A DNA stretch of 64,000 nucleotides from Blastomyces gilchristii SLH14081 (Eukaryota; Ascomycota; Eurotiomycetes; Onygenales; Ajellomycetaceae): contig NW_003101681.1 of the NCBI RefSeq assembly GCF_000003855.2, positions 1,140,786 through 1,204,785 on the forward strand, written 5' to 3'. Shown piece by piece: positions 10,211-21,319 of this stretch; position 1 is the stretch's first letter, and every line of letters starts with the position of its first letter. Made by a program: the position numbers and the translations under genes. The notes beneath the pieces are model-generated. The model searched no databases, was not told where the DNA came from, and was given only the letters and a program-made list of their open reading frames with translations.

Positions 10211-12867
10211 CTTTACCCATGCCCTTTTAACCCCTCCACACTGCCTATTTTCCTGGACACAAAAACAAAATGATATATTGGATATCATATATAATAGAAT
10301 AACAGAATCACCGGGTATCGATTGAACATAATAGCTAATATTACTCTTCTACGCTACAGGTACCACCTACTCTTGTGTTGCTAACTATGAGGGCAACAAT
10401 GTTGAAATTAGTATGTGTTATCCCCACCACACCAATCTTGCATCCAGCCAGGACAACATTCCGCGCACACAGAGATACACATATGCACTACCCCTCCTGC
10501 ACCAACTGCTAGCACCTTCGACGTCGGGATAATTTGGAGCATTAGTGTGCTAACAGTGGGATCTTCTTTTCGCGCCACACAGTTGCCAACGAGCAGGGTA
10601 GCTTTACAACCCCGTCGTTCGTCTCCTTCACTGATGATGAGCGTTTGATCGGTGAGGCGGCCAAGAACCAGGCTGCGATGAACCCTGAAAACACTGTTTT
10701 CGATATCAAGTAAGTTTGTTTTCTTTCCAGAATTGTGCTCTTGGTTTTTATTTATTTCATTTTCATTTTTTTTTATTTTCTTTTAAATAAAGGAATAGCT
10801 ACTAACCCAGCTGCAATAACAGGCGTCTGATTGGACGGAGATTCGACGACCCGATTGTCAAGAAGGATGTCGAGTCGTGGCCCTTCAAGGTCATCGACCA
10901 GGGTGGAAACCCCATTGTCCAGGTTCAGTATTTGGGCGAGACCAAGGCTTTCTCTCCCCAGGAAATTTCGTCTATGGTCCTGATGAAGGTGCGTAACATG
11001 AAACCTGTGTTTTTATATACATGGTTATGTATCAATATTCAGAATCGTGATCGAAAAACTAACTTGGTGTCCATATAGATGAAAGAGGTTGCTGAGACCA
11101 AACTCGCCAAGAAGATCTCAAAGGCTGTCGTTACCGTCCCAGCATACTTCAACGACAACCAAAGACAGGCAACCAAGGATGCCGGTGCTATTGCGGGCTT
11201 GAACGTCCTCCGTATCATCAACGAGCCTACTGCTGCTGCCATTGCCTACGGTCTTGGCGCTGGCCGCTCCGAGAAGGAGCGAAACGTCCTCATCTACGAT
11301 CTCGGTGGAGGAACTTTCGACGTTTCGCTTCTTAACATCCAGGGCGGTGTTTTCACCGTCAAGGCTACTGCCGGTGATACCCATTTGGGAGGACAGGACT
11401 TTGACACCAACCTCCTCGACCACTTCAAGAAGGAGTTCCAGCGCAAAACCAAGAAGGATCTCTCCGGCGACCCAAGAGCCCTCCGGCGTCTGCGCACTGC
11501 TTGCGAGCGTGCTAAGCGTACCCTCTCCAGCGCAACCCAAACCACCGTTGAGATCGATTCTCTCTTCGATGGCGAGGATTTCAACGCCCAAATTACCCGT
11601 GCTCGCTTTGAGGATTTGAACGCCAAGGCCTTCTCTGGCACCTTGGACCCGATCCAACAGGTCCTCAAGGACGCCAACATGGACAAGAGCAAGGTTGACG
11701 AGATCGTCCTTGTCGGTGGCTCCACTCGTATCCCCCGTATCCAGAAGCTCCTCAGCGACTTCTTTGATGGCAAGAAGCTCGAAAAGGTATGGGAGATGTT
11801 TACATATACATATACCCCCTCTTTTTCGTCTCATTCGTTCTAGATAAACTAATCAATCACATAGAGCATCAACCCCGACGAAGCCGTGGCTTACGGTGCC
11901 GCTGTTCAGGTATTTAAGAAAAAAAAAATCCCTTAGCCCCTAACCTTACTAACTGTTATCTAGGCCGGCATCTTGTCTGGCCAGGCCACCTCCGCCGATA
12001 CCAGCGATCTGCTCCTTCTCGACGTGATTCCTCTATCTCTTGGTGTTGCAATGGGCATGTTTCCCTTTTTCAATATCCCCTTTTTCAAAAATAACTTACT
12101 AACATTTTTTATAGAGGGCAATATCTTTGCTCCAGTTGTCCCGCGTGGACGTACCGTTCCTACAATTTGCAAAAAGTGAGCAATTCTTTTCGAAGTATCA
12201 TACCAACTGCGATTACTAACGTATATCTGCCATTTCTAGGACTTTCACCACTGTTGTAGATAACCAGCAGACAGTGAACTTCCCCGTCTTCCAAGGAGAG
12301 CGCACTAACTGCGATGATAACACTTCGCTGGGAGAGTTTACCTTATCCCCTCTGCCACCCATGAGAGCCGGAGAAGCCGCTTTGGAAGTTGTCTTCGAGG
12401 TTGACGTCAACGGTATCCTGAAGGTTACCGCCACTGAAAAGTCCACTGGCCGCAGCGCCAACATCACCATCTCCAACGCCGTCGGCAAGCTTTCTAGTAC
12501 TGAGATCGAAAACATGATCAATGGTAAGACATATCCAATTCCCCTTGTCCAAATAAACAGGTTTAAAAATCCCATTCACTAACGCGCATATTCTCCAGAC
12601 GCCGCCAAGTTTAAGTCTAGCGACGAGGCCTTCAGCAAGCGCTTCGAGTCGCGCCAGCAGCTCGAGTCCTACATCTCTCGCGTCGAGGAGATCATCTCCG
12701 ACCCAACCATGTCGCTGAAGATCAAGCGTGGTAACAAGGACAAGATCGAGTCCGCCCTCAGCGATGCTATGGCCCAGCTCGAGATCGAGGACTCCTCCCC
12801 CGAGGACCTCAAGAAGAAGGAACTGGCGCTCAAGCGATTGATCACCAAGGCGATGGCTACCCGATAA
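10105..12867 (+). CDS. SSB1: Ribosome-associated Hsp70 chaperone Ssb
   Basis: Ten exons fit in phase: 10105-10147, 10360-10410, 10583-10709, 10823-10988, 11079-11786, 11865-11909, 11964-12054, 12115-12175, 12240-12523 and 12599-12867. They give 614 aa, matching the Ssb length. Hsp70 signatures are present: GIDLGTTYSCV near the N-terminus, [28 protein letters not shown], and a substrate-binding domain with [15 protein letters not shown]. Ssb-specific wording ([34 protein letters not shown]) and the absence of a C-terminal EEVD (it ends MATR) place it in the Ssb class, not Ssa or BiP. Ssb binds nascent chains at ribosomes with the Zuo1/Ssz1 complex. Intron 7 (12055-12114) has a GC donor. Intron 1 contains a long T tract. 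Confidence 0.97.
10168..10210 (+). repeat. Poly(T) tract in SSB intron 1
   Basis: Over 40 consecutive T residues lie inside the first intron, about 150 bases before its acceptor. They are not adjacent to the 3' splice site, so they are unlikely to be the functional polypyrimidine tract. Confidence 0.9.
12055..12114 (+). other. GC-AG intron 7 of SSB, length 60, no in-frame stop
   Basis: The exon ends ATGG and the intron begins GCATGT instead of GTATGT. It has a consensus branch site (TTACTAAC) and ends TATAG. Removing it restores the conserved [18 protein letters not shown]. The intron is exactly 60 nt and open in frame, so retention would insert 20 residues without truncating the protein. 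Confidence 0.85.
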
Positions 12868-13290
12868 ACTTGTTCCCTTTTCATTATTTTCCCCCCATCC
12901 GTTTTTCATGTCCGCTTTTTCCCTCCCGTTTTGTGTTTGTCAATACACGTTTCCCGGGTGTTTGTTTATTTAATTTGTTTATGTTTCTTTTTTATTATCT
13001 AAAGAAAAGGGGAGAAAGGAAATGATAGAAAGCGCTTTTTTTCGCATGTTACCATTTTTGTGCCCTGCGCGTGCGCAGGGGAGAGTGGGGCAATGGGGGG
13101 CCGCGCCGTTCGGGTTTGCGCTGTGCCTGTTCCCCTATAGCTGGCTATCCTTCATGCCTTGTTGCTGTGTTATAATGAGAATGATCTTTTCCTATCTACA
13201 TACTTTGATCGATCCCACGCCATGATGAAGATAAGACGAATTATATTCCTTTTTCATCTTTCCCTTTTTCTCCTGTTTCCTAAGATCTCT

Positions 13291-13326
<36 letters not shown>

Positions 13327-14903
13327 TTTTGTTGTGTGTTTGTGTTTCGTTTTAAACCGCCAGCTACTAAGACGTGTGTGATGTCATGAACTAGAGGGCT
13401 TGTCTTTCTTCAAATTGATGCTCTCTTCTCTCCCTTTTACGCCTCTCACGCACTTTCTTATCACCTTCGCAGTACTTTTTACAGCTGTTAGAAAAAGTTT
13501 TTGCTTACTTTATATCTGTTTTACTAAGAAGCGTCTTATCAGAATGAACTCTGAAACGAATGAAAGACATATATACATATATGTTCATCCTGGTTCCCCA
13601 TCTATAAAATTGTGAATTGGATTTCCTGCAGGCTGTCTAGTTTTAGTACATGTACATGTACAAAGGCTCCCCATACTTAGCCTACCGATATCAATTATAA
13701 TGTTGAACCCTTTCGGTCGAAGCATGAATTTTCCAAAATTGCGCGTTGATGAAGACAGCGCCTTGAAATACACAATCATCCGAGAACAATGGGTTTTGGG
13801 TAGCATAGACAGTTGCAATCCTGGCGATGTAAGGCTTCACTGAAGCATTTCCGCCGCCAGCAGTTTTCCAAGTGTGGAGAACATTGCACCAAGAATAGCA
13901 ACTTGACCCTTCTATGCGAAACAAATCTCCCGTACTTCTCCCGTACTTCCACTGGCCTAAATCGTCTTACGAGTAGATAAATGCATGCTAGATAAAATCA
14001 CCGCTCCAATTCTCCATAACTGAATCTCGTGCCTGTTTCTGCGCTTATGATTATTTCAAATTTGCGAAATTAGCCGATTGGAATGATGATTTTCGTATGG
14101 TCTCCACTGGAAAGTTTTCCACCCCGTCGTTCTGGATCCGCGCCAAGCCCGACCCGAGATATGGAGCCGACTCGGCTTGCCGATGGCGGAACTCACCTCC
14201 ATTGATCTTGTGACTTCGTGAAGTAAACAAACTCTGCTGACCTGGATTCCATCTCGAACTTCTGATGTTGGCTAGTAGGCGGGAAATCCAATACTGATAA
14301 CAATGGAAGAAAGCCTGGCTGCTCAACAGCTGCACAGCTGACTTTCATGAAACCGTCCTGTCAATTTTTCCACTGCAATCAGCAAAGGCAAGGATTTGAG
14401 CAGCTGTTTGACACTGCACTACAACACGATCCTGCCGGGATATCCCACGCAGCATGAATACCTCAATTATAAATAGGGATAAGCCCTTCGGGCTTGAGGG
14501 TGGTAACATATTCAGCTAGAGAAGGGCTCCAACCGTCGCACTGTGGATTTCGCAACGTGCATGTGGTTGGCGGCTGCGGCCACATGGGAGTCAGAAAAGA
14601 GTGTCGCTTGGGCTTACGTTCACAGTAGTTGGTTGATTCCAACCCCCTTTGTTCAGAAAACCGGCACGGTGTGTACTGTATATCGATTGGCCTTTACATG
14701 AGAGATGGGGAAGTTCCCGTCGTCAAATCTGACCCTTGACTTGCTGTATGCAGTCACCTGAAGGAAACTTCCTTTCACCCATGTTTGCGGCTTAAAACCA
14801 GGCATCTTAAAGCCTCTCGTTTTCAAATACTTTCATTGCACATTTTTCTGTCATTTGAATACCTGATATTTAACCGGATCGGGAAACTTATTTCCGAAAG
14901 GCC
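12868..14903. other. Gene-poor stretch downstream of SSB
   Basis: This is the SSB 3' flank with a poly(T) run (about 13291-13325), (TACATG)-type repeats near 13646-13660 and an 11-base tandem repeat CTCCCGTACTT near 13927-13948. Two minus-strand open stretches (13691-13924 and 14051-14335) have no recognisable domain, splice support or neighbours; they may be relics. Confidence 0.5.
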
Positions 14904-15620
14904 ATGGCTCCTACACAGCGATTCAGAGACATTACAAGCTTGACGGCTGAGGCTGCGCACGACATGGAGCGGGGGTTTTGGATCCCGTAGACCCTCCACT
15001 TTTGAAGCAGAACCATTTCTGAATTTTATTCTTCGCTTAGAGCCCTACCAGTGCTGTCTGCTGGTTAGGTTTTTCGCGATCTCGTCGCCCAATTTCGCGA
15101 TGGTTATTGACGCAAGATCACAAGCCTACGCAGCGGCTCCGAGATCCATGCTGTCAATCCCGAGCTTCTTCGAGGTTCAGATTAAGAAACTCATGGAACA
15201 AAACAATCCCGATGATGATATTTTTATGGTATCCCCTCGCAACAATCGCAAAGCTGTCCTAAAATCGATGAGCTTGCCTGCCTGATACATACGCCTTGGC
15301 CATCTTGCGGCTGACACGATTGTCGAATTGGCTCGAGACTCCCGGTCCGGTGTCACCATATCCGATCCCAAGATTTTATCTTTTTGTTTAGTATGCACGA
15401 AGGCAAAGCAGAAGGAGAAGTCTATAAGAACATAACCCCTGCGCGGGCGATCCACATCGATATAGCCGGCCGGACGCTGCCCGATGACTTGACTTGACAA
15501 AGTTCTACCTAAGGGTGTTACAGACAATGCCACTCGTATGGGGTGGATTTTCTTTCTCGAGAATAAAACCAATGAATAAAGAACTTGCTCAATTTGAAAT
15601 CAAATCATCTTATATCTCCT
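14904..15620 (+). mobile_element. Decayed Ty1/copia retrotransposon fragment (pre-integrase/integrase region)
   Basis: All three plus frames are broken by stops, yet consecutive pieces in different frames line up with the GAG-pre-integrase and integrase start of fungal copia polyproteins. A piece with a His and the pattern HLAADTIVELARDSRSG and then CLVCTKAKQKEK (CxxC with a following K-rich stretch) lies at about 15295-15430. A shifted piece with ARAIHIDIAG follows at about 15443-15500, and then a third with TDNATRMGWIFFLENKTNE at about 15520-15577, matching the start of the integrase core. No LTRs, no reverse transcriptase and no intact frame are visible. The upstream limit is uncertain. 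Assignment rests on motif order and spacing. Confidence 0.6.
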
Positions 15621-17770
15621 GCCAGTTCTTCATACATTAAATGCTAAGATCAAACCAAACAACCTTCTTGATTACTGATCTTTCGGAACTAAACCCAGAT
15701 ATGTTCTATGTTCTCAGCTCATGTATGCAGATGTCATGATCCAGGGTGAAATCCCATGCTGATGTATTTTTACAGCCATCTCTGCAGCCGATATATATAA
15801 AATATGACCGACCACCACCCCAACATCGTCAATCTTCTCCAACTCAATGCTATCCAACCATTTCCCCTTAATAGCCGATGGGATATATACACGATAAGAT
15901 GGCTCACACTGCAATTTGGGCGGGCCAGGTCTGTTTCTCCTACTCTACATGCCATCAGAGGGTTCCGCGAAGCCCAAAGCAGCAGGCAGCTCTATATAGA
16001 GAGTGTGTTATAATTATAATTCACTGTGTTGTAAACATTGCCGGCCGTATGACATTCGCCAGAGCATAGCTGTTCAGAGGCAATCCAGCTAATTTCCCTC
16101 TACTAGGAGCAGCTGGTATTCTGTATGTCTATACCTATCTTTGCTTTACCTCAAGCTTTTTTCAATCAATCAGTCACTCCAGAAGTGGCTGAAGAATAAT
16201 ACAAGCCATGCAAATTTAGCTTTTGGGGATATCGATATCAATGAGCCCAACGACAAAATTTCGGACGCTTTCGACGACTTTTGGCAAGGTGTTGAAAAGC
16301 AAACCAAGGATAACCTGGGTTAAAGGGTAGTTGACCAAACGATTGGCCTGTCTAATAGGGGTACCTTTAACATGATACGAGGTCGCTTCTATTGTTCCAG
16401 CAGTCGAGTGGATTCCTCTGTAATGCAGCTATAATCCCTATTTTCTCGCATCTGACTTGCCAATATAAAACCAGAGCTTCTTTGCTTCCTCTTCTGGCAA
16501 GACTTCTGATTTTCTCTGAATAAAAGTTGGAATAGTTCATTATGCCTTGCTTGAACTTTCTCAAAGTCAAGTTGGGGCGGTACCCAGCCGGCATCATCTG
16601 AATGCAGCAGCTCCTGTGTGTATTCTTTTACTTTATGCCAATCCTTGTACTGAGAAAGCTGAAGTCTGTACCTTGATAAATCGTTGCTTGTAATTCGGTA
16701 AGGTCAAGGTTCAGAAAGCCCTAATTTGTGCCAATTTTCTGAGATCTGTGTCAAGAGCGGGACTTATCCCTTCCTTCCACATGTTTTCAGGGCATGAGAG
16801 CAAGTCCTGTATCGCTGAGTCGACTCGAGTCAAAGCTAAGTATGATTCAAGGTGACTCTTAACAAGAGCCGCCTCGTAGCATTTTGATAGCAAAGCTTTG
16901 TTTCTCTCTGTTATCGCGAAAGCCTTCTCATCAGAATCCATTTGGTCAAAGTTTGGTGGTAGCTCCGGCTAGACAATCCCAACTTCGTAATTTTCGGGTG
17001 GGCTAAGTAAGAAAAGACGGCCACTGGACTTGCATAAATAAACGCGGGCATTTATTATTGATACAAATTGCCAATCTATTATGCCGACGATAGTTGTTGG
17101 GGTCTTGGTTGCAAACAAATATATTGCCCAAATGAAAGTCCCCATTGCCATAGGATAGATAGGGCTGGTCTAGAGAAGCGTTGGAGGGTATTTAACTAAC
17201 TAGCATGAGCCGCTAAATAATCTCGGTATTATTTATTATTTATTATATCTCCATAGCAGTTTCCAAAACATGAATATGTTGGAACAATTGTCGAGTGTTG
17301 TATTTATTATACATGCGCAAGGCCACGATTATTTAGCCAATGCAAGACCAAGGTCTGAAAGGCTCGACCCCTATCGATCCAGATAAATAAATACGCATGT
17401 TATTAATAGTATGGGCTGTAAGTTAGTACAGAAGGCTCGGATATGACAAACATGGGCCTATTTAAATATTTAAACACCACGACATGTTAGAGATATATTT
17501 CTAGACATAGGTTTTGACGGCGAAAATGCCATTTTCAAAATTCCAGTTCGTATTCTCTGCATGGTTGATTGCTCTATTTATTAATACAAGATTTCGGTCA
17601 AAGAATCATATTTAATGGAGGCTAAATATTTAAGCTAAATAAATAAATAAATAAATATTTAAATAAATATTTCATTTTCGTACCTATTTACATTAAACTC
17701 TTTGCCTCCAGCAAACTTTGGAGATAAAATTACAACTCTTAACACCCCTCACCTTACACACCCTACACAC
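15621..17770. other. AT-rich island with TTTA/TAAA-type sequence
   Basis: Composition shifts strongly to A+T, above all at 17160-17710, where AAATAAATA and TATTTAAATA motifs recur (for example near 17635-17675). It encloses the phosphotransferase pseudogene and abuts the copia relic. CpG is still present, so this differs from the CpG-void block at 53.6-54.3 kb. It ends at the mitochondrial RRF promoter. Confidence 0.6.
16370..17151 (-). pseudogene. Decayed APH/kinase-fold phosphotransferase gene
   Basis: Reading the minus strand from 17151 downward, pieces of a fungal aminoglycoside-phosphotransferase-like protein appear in order but in changing frames. The catalytic-loop region is eroded. 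A recognisable PTTIVGIIDWQFVSI (the IIDW metal-binding strand and helix) lies at about 17110-17060. An ALLSKCYEAALVKSHLESYL helix with the following WKEGI segment lies at about 16900-16760. A C-terminal DDAGWVPPQLDFEKVQARHN lies at about 16605-16545, and a further piece resumes after a frame change at about 16500. Stops and shifts between the pieces exclude a working product. Such kinase-like genes form large, fast-turning families in Onygenales, so one dead copy beside a transposon relic is unsurprising. Confidence 0.72.
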
Positions 17771-17775
17771 TAGCC

Positions 17776-18884
17776 ATGCCTCCCGTTATTCGCTCTCTCA
17801 GTTCAGAGGTTTTCTCTCTTCTCTCTTTTAGAACCACAAGCACCAATGGCTCGTTGCGCGCGCTCATCGTCCCGATGAGCTACCGCAGCTCCGTCATCAC
17901 CAGCGAGAAATCCACTTTCCAATCATCCTTTTACAACAGCAACCCACTTACACTCCCTCGTACAACTGCGCCCAGTTTCCGTGTACAACCATTCTCTACA
18001 ACCTCCCACCTCTCCAAGAAAAAGGACAAGGGCAACAAGGCCTCCCGAAACTCAGACGGTGGGTCGGGCAGTGGCGCGGCAGAGGCAGCTGGGTTAGATG
18101 GCGATGATCCATTTGGATTTTCACAGCTGGAAAATGACATAGCCGGGGCCGTACAGAGGTTGAAAGATGATATTTCGAAGCTGAGGGCGGGCGGCAGGTT
18201 TAACCCGGAAGCGATTGAGACATTGCGCGTGGCTGTGAGCAAGGGGGACGGTAAAGGGAGCAAGGAGACAGTGAAGCTAGGAGAGTTGGCACAGGTTATT
18301 CCCAAGGGAGGGAGAATGCTGACTATTTTGGTAGGAGAGGAGGAGGTATGTAAATATACCGTTTTCTGTTCATTTTTTGTGCATCTACTTTTTACCCGCG
18401 CCGGGGGGGGGGACGGGGGGACCGAGAAACATTTCAAATCATGCCTCACAATTCTGTTCGAAAGATCCTTGAATATCTAATTGCCCTGCCATTGCTCCCG
18501 CAGAAGTCTTTCTTTCATATACTAATCCTTCCCTTCTAGTATATAAAACCCATAACCTCCTCCCTTCTCTCCTCCAGCCTATCCCTAAACCCTCAACCAG
18601 ACCCACACAACAGCCTACAGCTCAACGTCCCCATCCCGCCACCAACCAAGGAGTCACGCGATCAATCGGTTAAGGATGCGAAGGCCGCCATGGATAAGGC
18701 ATCTACTGCCGTGCGTAACGCCCGCGGCGCCATAAACAAGAAGCTGAAGAACATGGGCGTCAAGAAACTTGTGAGACCGGACGATTTGCATAAGCAGGTA
18801 GAGAAGATGGAGAAGATTGCAGAGAAAGGGCAAAAGGAGGTTAAAGATGTTTTTGAGGCGGCGAAAAAGGCCCTGGAGGCCTAG
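17776..18884 (+). CDS. RRF1: Mitochondrial ribosome recycling factor
   Basis: Two exons (17776-18345 and 18540-18884) fit in phase and give 304 aa. The first 85 or so residues are Ser/Thr/Arg-rich and end in FSTTSHLSKKKDK, a typical mitochondrial presequence and cleavage region. The mature part is RRF-like: a long amphipathic helix with FSQLENDIAGAVQRLKDDIS and LRAGGRFNPEAIETL, then LQLNVPIPPPTKESRDQ, and the closing helices VRNARGAINKKLKNMG and VEKMEKIAEKGQKEVKDVFE. It splits post-termination mitoribosomes together with EF-G2. The next gene converges on it at 376 bases and is also apparently mitochondrial. A 45-50 base T run lies shortly after the stop. Confidence 0.93.
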
Positions 18885-19013
18885 TTTTGTAACTTCTTGT
18901 TTATTTGTACCAGGGGGCGTGAAAACGGTCGATTGATCGCAGGGGTAGGTAGATTGCTGTATAACGGAGGAATTCAGGGTGCTGTAGGATACATACACGG
19001 GTTTTTGCCATTT

Positions 19014-19016
<3 letters not shown>

Positions 19017-19064
<48 letters not shown>
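19017..19064 (+). repeat. Poly(T) tract, about 45 nt
   Basis: A nearly pure T run lies between the convergent RRF and mitochondrial-protein genes, inside their shared 3' flank. Confidence 0.9.
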
Positions 19065-19065
<1 letters not shown>

Positions 19066-19259
19066 GGAGTAGTTGGGATATACAGGTTTATATAAAGAGC
19101 TGCGCACATTATCTGAAGAAACACGTATCTAAAAGAGATATGCAAAAACCTGTGGTCGATATGATAACAATAGTATACAATTTATGAATCTTATTCGAAC
19201 AAAATACACAAAATAACCTAGTAGGAAACAAGCCCTGTTTATTTTAGAAATGACCTACC

Positions 19260-20547
19260 CTACGCTTTGGCCCGCACAGCCTTAGGCTTCGGCAACGACT
19301 TCGACAATGCCTCCAAAAATTGTGTTTTATGGGATGACTGCCATGTTGAATTATTCGCCAAATTCCTCAATACATCTTTCATAACTGGGTGTCTTGCTCC
19401 GTGCTCTTTCACCCACTGCGCTTGCTCGGATTTGTACTCGCCCGAAACAAGTCGCGAAACCAGCTGCATCTTCTGCGTCTCATCAATAGGCTGAAATGAC
19501 ATGTCCTCCGGCTGAACCAGCGAACCCTTGCGATCCGTCAATTTATCCGCGCGCTCCGCCGCCATTTTCTGTGCCAACTCTACTGCCTCGTTTTTCTCCT
19601 CCTCGTTATAGAAATATGTCCATTTACCTTTATGGATGCGTTGGGCTAGTAGATCTGTAGGCTCGAAACCGTTGGGGTACCGCTCACTCATCCATGCTAG
19701 CCGTTCATGCAGTGCTTCCTTAGGGCCAGTCGTACCCATTGGCAAGGCCGGCCACGTCCGCTGTAGATTATCGATATTATAACCGTGCGGATTGTAGCGG
19801 ACTGGCTTGGGACGGTCGCGCTCCCACTGTTCAAGAAAAGCCTTCTCGTCCGCTTCCTGCTCTTCCTTGGACATCTCGCGTTGTCCAGACCACCTGCCAC
19901 TGCCGTCACTTTTGGACGACTTGTCCTGTTTCTTGCGGCGGGCCGGCCGGGTCGTTGCGGGACGCTTAGGGTTTCTGGCCCCGAGAGGGCCACTTCCGGG
20001 TTTTCTCAGAGTAGCGGGCGCGCGGAGGATATTAGTGGGTTTTGCGCCCGTTTGGTTGAGTCTGGAACCGAGTGCACGAGCATCGAGTGGTCGACGTTGC
20101 GGTTGGGGGCGAGCTAGAGAGCTAGGGGAGCGGGCATCGAGAGGTCGACGCTGCTGAAATTGTCGTTGACGGGGAGGGGGTTGGGAGTCGTCGGAGACAC
20201 GGCGAATGAGGGGGGTGGAGGAGGATCGTGAAAATGTGGTGTCAACTTTCTTTTTAGCCGTCTCGTGAAGAGAGTGTAGACGGTTTTGTTTTTCTAGTTA
20301 GAGAAATGAGGGTTAGTATGAGGTTCTTTCGTTCAGCTTAGAACAACCAGGCGAAAACCCCAGTCCATTGGAACTATCTTCAACGTCGCCAAACCATACC
20401 TTTTGAGTCTGCATCATTCTCCACTGCTCTGACCGACGACGAAGAAAAGTGTCGGCCAGATCTAGCCGCTACTGCTCCCTGACTCCATTTGCTGGCCGCT
20501 GAGTCGACGATGGCAACCCACGGGCGCCCGCCTTGCGGCTTGAGCAT
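19260..20547 (-). CDS. Unrecognised fungal protein with mitochondrial-type presequence
   Basis: Two minus-strand exons (20547-20400 and 20293-19260) fit in phase and give 393 aa. The N-terminus MLKPQGGRPWVAIVDSAASK runs into a basic segment ending RHFSSSSVR, a classic mitochondrial cleavage region. Residues about 50-185 are low in complexity and very basic, with an internal repeat (QRRPLDAR occurs twice, 19 residues apart). The C-terminal 200 residues look folded: EEQEADEKAFLEQWERDRPK, YNIDNLQRTWPALPMG, GKWTYFYNEEEKNEAVELAQ, WVKEHGARHPVMKDVL. Basic linkers and this architecture suggest a mitoribosome-associated or mitochondrial translation factor, but that is inference and I do not recognise the family. 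It shares a divergent promoter with CDC26. Confidence 0.82.
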
Positions 20548-21046
20548 ATTTGTAAATTGGGCACTATCGCCCCGCAAGGTTCACGACGAACGTAAAACTA
20601 GTCCCCTTCACCAAATAGTTGAGTAAAGAGACCGGGGCTCGTCAATGCATGGATGCGGGTGCCGTGGTAAAGTGCATCGAGACATTTTGGTGAAAGATGA
20701 AGATGGAGCAGGGAGAATTTTAGTCATCACGTGACGTTTAGACATCCTCAGCAAGTTTGTGCCGTTGCCTCTGCATTGAAGGCGCATAACATTCTTTGCA
20801 ATATTGATCAACGGTTCTACTCTCAACTCGCTGGATTTCCTCCTCTGGATCTACAGACTCCTTATCATTATTTATCTTAGTTTTTAAATTACCAGATCTC
20901 TATAGGGGTCCACCGCAACGCTAGTACAAAACCCATCATCACCACCAATTTCAACCTTTCCGGGGCAGCTCCATCCGCCCTCCCAAAATCCAGCCCAACC
21001 AAACCAACCAAAACCAAATCAAACGAGAAAAGAATATATATACGGA
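20548..21046. promoter_or_regulatory. Divergent promoter, mitochondrial protein / CDC26
   Basis: About 500 bases separate the two ATGs. The CDC26 side is rich in CCAACC/AACCAAA motifs just before the start. No gene is seen. Confidence 0.5.
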
Positions 21047-21319
21047 ATGCTTCGCCGGAAACCCACAGCCATAACCATCACCACCGAAGACATAGCCGCC
21101 TTCGAAAAAGCGCGCCTACGCCAGCAACAACTCAAAGAGAACAACAACCAGCAACAAATCAACTTCTCAAGCAGCACGGGCAGCAGTGGAATCGGCGGGC
21201 CCTTTCAATCCAGCTCTGCGACGTACGATCCTAATGATGAGTTGAAGCCGCTGCCTGGTGATAAGGCGCGGATTGTGCGCACGCGAGATGAAAGGATTGG
21301 CTTGGGGAGAGCAGGGTGA
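21047..21319 (+). CDS. CDC26: Anaphase-promoting complex subunit Cdc26
   Basis: This is a single exon of 90 aa. The N-terminus MLRRKPTAITITTEDIAAFE matches the APC_CDC26 family motif, in which the first dozen residues insert into the TPR groove of Cdc16/Apc6 and stabilise it. A Gln/Asn-rich helix follows, then DPNDELKPLPGDKARIVRTR near the C-terminus, a segment also conserved in fungal homologues. The small size is normal for the family. The role is in ubiquitin ligation during mitosis. With CKS1 at 5 kb this is the second cell-cycle gene here, but the two are not adjacent. Confidence 0.85.
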   Translation: MLRRKPTAITITTEDIAAFEKARLRQQQLKENNNQQQINFSSSTGSSGIGGPFQSSSATYDPNDELKPLPGDKARIVRTRDERIGLGRAG

